Part shown: in pieces, positions 13,365 to 14,197 of the stretch
Layout of the letters: every line of letters begins with the position of its first letter
Position numbering within the stretch: position 1 is the stretch's first letter
From: an uncultured Bacteroidota bacterium
GTDB taxonomy: Bacteria > Bacteroidota > Bacteroidia > Flavobacteriales > Flavobacteriaceae
Direction of reading: 5' to 3'
DNA: 14,197 nt
Assembly: GCA_902609035.1 (NCBI GenBank)
Contig: CACLQG010000027.1
Span: 1-14,197, forward strand
Translations under genes and position numbers: made by a program
Notes under the pieces: generated by a model
Databases searched by the model: none
What the model saw: only the letters and a program-made list of their open reading frames with translations
Told to the model about the DNA's origin: nothing

Positions 13365-14197
13365 ATGAAAAAAATCCTTTTCCTTGGCTTTTTTTTAGCC
13401 CAATTATATGCTCACCCACAGACGGCAGAGGAAGACGCTATTATAGATAGTGTATTGGATGAATTATTTCAGACCGATACTTCTTTTGTGGCTTTATCAC
13501 AATACCAATACTTATACACTAATCTTTCGTTTGACGAAAGTGTTTTTTTTGCGGGAAGAGACTTTGATATCAACCAGTTTGGTTTTACACCGAGTATCAG
13601 TTATATGAAGGGTCAAAACTTCTTTGTTAGTTTGGGATCTGCCTATTTTTCTGAGCTTGACCCCAAATGGGATTTTGTATCCATTAGCAGTGGCTATTCT
13701 CTTATTCTTGATCGCTCAGATCGATTAAGTTTATCTGGAATTTATAGCCGTATCTTTTTTTCAGCTGACTCCGATGAGCTCAATCAGAATCGACTTTCAG
13801 CTGCACTGGCTTATCATAAAAACAAGATTAGATTACGTCTATCTGCTGCCTACCTTTTTGGAGGGTCTGCCACTTTTTATACAGATTCTAGTGCCAGCTA
13901 CGAAATTCCCCTTTTGGAAAATGACCAATGGGAAATATCGTTCAATCCCCAGCTGAGTCTTTTGATGAGTGAGCAAACCATAAGCGAGCAAATTGCCTCG
14001 GGTTTTTTTAACGCTCAAATCGTAGAAAGAGATGTTTTCGATTTGATTAATTCCCAAATCAGTATCCCCATACTGGTGGATATTGGAACTTGGGATTTTC
14101 AGTTGTCCTACAAAATCAACCTTCCCAAGGCATTGGTAGGTGAGACCAACCTCAATACATCCAGCTATTTTTCATTTTCCGTAGGCTACTTTTCTCC
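13365..14197 (+). CDS. Outer-membrane beta-barrel-like protein (5' part; continues beyond the window)
   Basis: An open frame runs from ATG at 13365 to the window end without a stop, giving 277 codons. It begins with a signal peptide (MKKILFLGFFLAQLYA, likely cut after Ala16). The mature part shows alternating hydrophobic and polar residues with many aromatic strand ends, for example FFVSLGSAYF, FVSISSGYSLIL, LSLSGIYSRIFF, NRLSAALAYHKNKIRLRLSAAY and YFSFSVGYF. This is the texture of an outer-membrane beta-barrel, with strands expected to run in pairs. The gene starts 53 nt after the Spy-like gene on the same strand, so it is either the next operon member or the first gene of a linked unit. TATATTTA at 13353-13360 is too close to the start to be an ordinary promoter. 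No specific family was recognised. Confidence 0.75.
   Translation, partial: MKKILFLGFFLAQLYAHPQTAEEDAIIDSVLDELFQTDTSFVALSQYQYLYTNLSFDESVFFAGRDFDINQFGFTPSISYMKGQNFFVSLGSAYFSELDPKWDFVSISSGYSLILDRSDRLSLSGIYSRIFFSADSDELNQNRLSAALAYHKNKIRLRLSAAYLFGGSATFYTDSSASYEIPLLENDQWEISFNPQLSLLMSEQTISEQIASGFFNAQIVERDVFDLINSQISIPILVDIGTWDFQLSYKINLPKALVGETNLNTSSYFSFSVGYFS

Noticed and set aside
1..14197. CRISPR array, insertion sequence or phage genes
   Set aside because: No regularly spaced direct repeats in DNA, no transposase or integrase domains and no phage structural genes were seen on either strand.

Overview
The window looks like a chromosomal segment from a Bacteroidota genome, most plausibly Cytophagales (a Cyclobacteriaceae-like marine or aquatic relative). 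This is inferred from gene content and style, not from a marker gene. Most genes are AT-rich and lack Shine-Dalgarno sequences. Promoter candidates fit the Bacteroidota TTTG / TAnnTTTG pattern. Two lipoproteins carry acidic residues just after the lipid-anchored Cys. An ECF sigma factor sits next to a short single-span membrane protein and an envelope module.

Region 1 (1-3676, + strand) is a tightly packed sugar or sugar-acid uptake and oxidation operon, entered from outside the window. In order it encodes the C-terminus of a sugar phosphate isomerase/epimerase-like TIM barrel, a Gfo/Idh/MocA dehydrogenase, an SDR dehydrogenase, a 75-residue two-span membrane protein, and a sodium:solute symporter. 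Junctions overlap by 1 or 11 nt or leave gaps of 9 and 2 nt. The substrate cannot be read from sequence.

Region 2 (3677-6302) holds a tRNA-Asp(GTC) with its own promoter and terminator, a short stretch of nested inverted repeats, and a stand-alone GH127-family glycosidase (beta-L-arabinofuranosidase type) with an intact catalytic and zinc site.

Region 3 (6303-10765, - strand) holds a YbjT-like SDR/DUF2867 protein, then an intergenic gap, then a two-gene operon. In that operon an LtaS-family membrane phospho-transferase overlaps a diacylglycerol-kinase-family enzyme by ATGA. LtaS-type transferases release diacylglycerol from phospholipid donors and DAG kinases recycle it, so the pair may form a transfer-and-recycle unit in a Gram-negative envelope. 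The gap at 7659-7949 carries a plus-strand intrinsic terminator with no plus-strand gene before it. A GNRA-capped hairpin lies immediately upstream, which suggests an unannotated small RNA.

Region 4 (10927-14197, + strand) is an envelope-signalling group. It comprises a probably surface-exposed lipoprotein, an ECF sigma factor, a single-span candidate anti-sigma factor, a secreted Spy/CpxP-like helical protein with LTxxQ motifs repeating every 26 residues, and the 5' part of an outer-membrane beta-barrel-like protein that runs off the window. The sigma factor gene starts at TTG behind a strong AAGGAG and a 12-bp-stem hairpin. It is the only gene here with such a leader, which points to control of its translation or of read-through.
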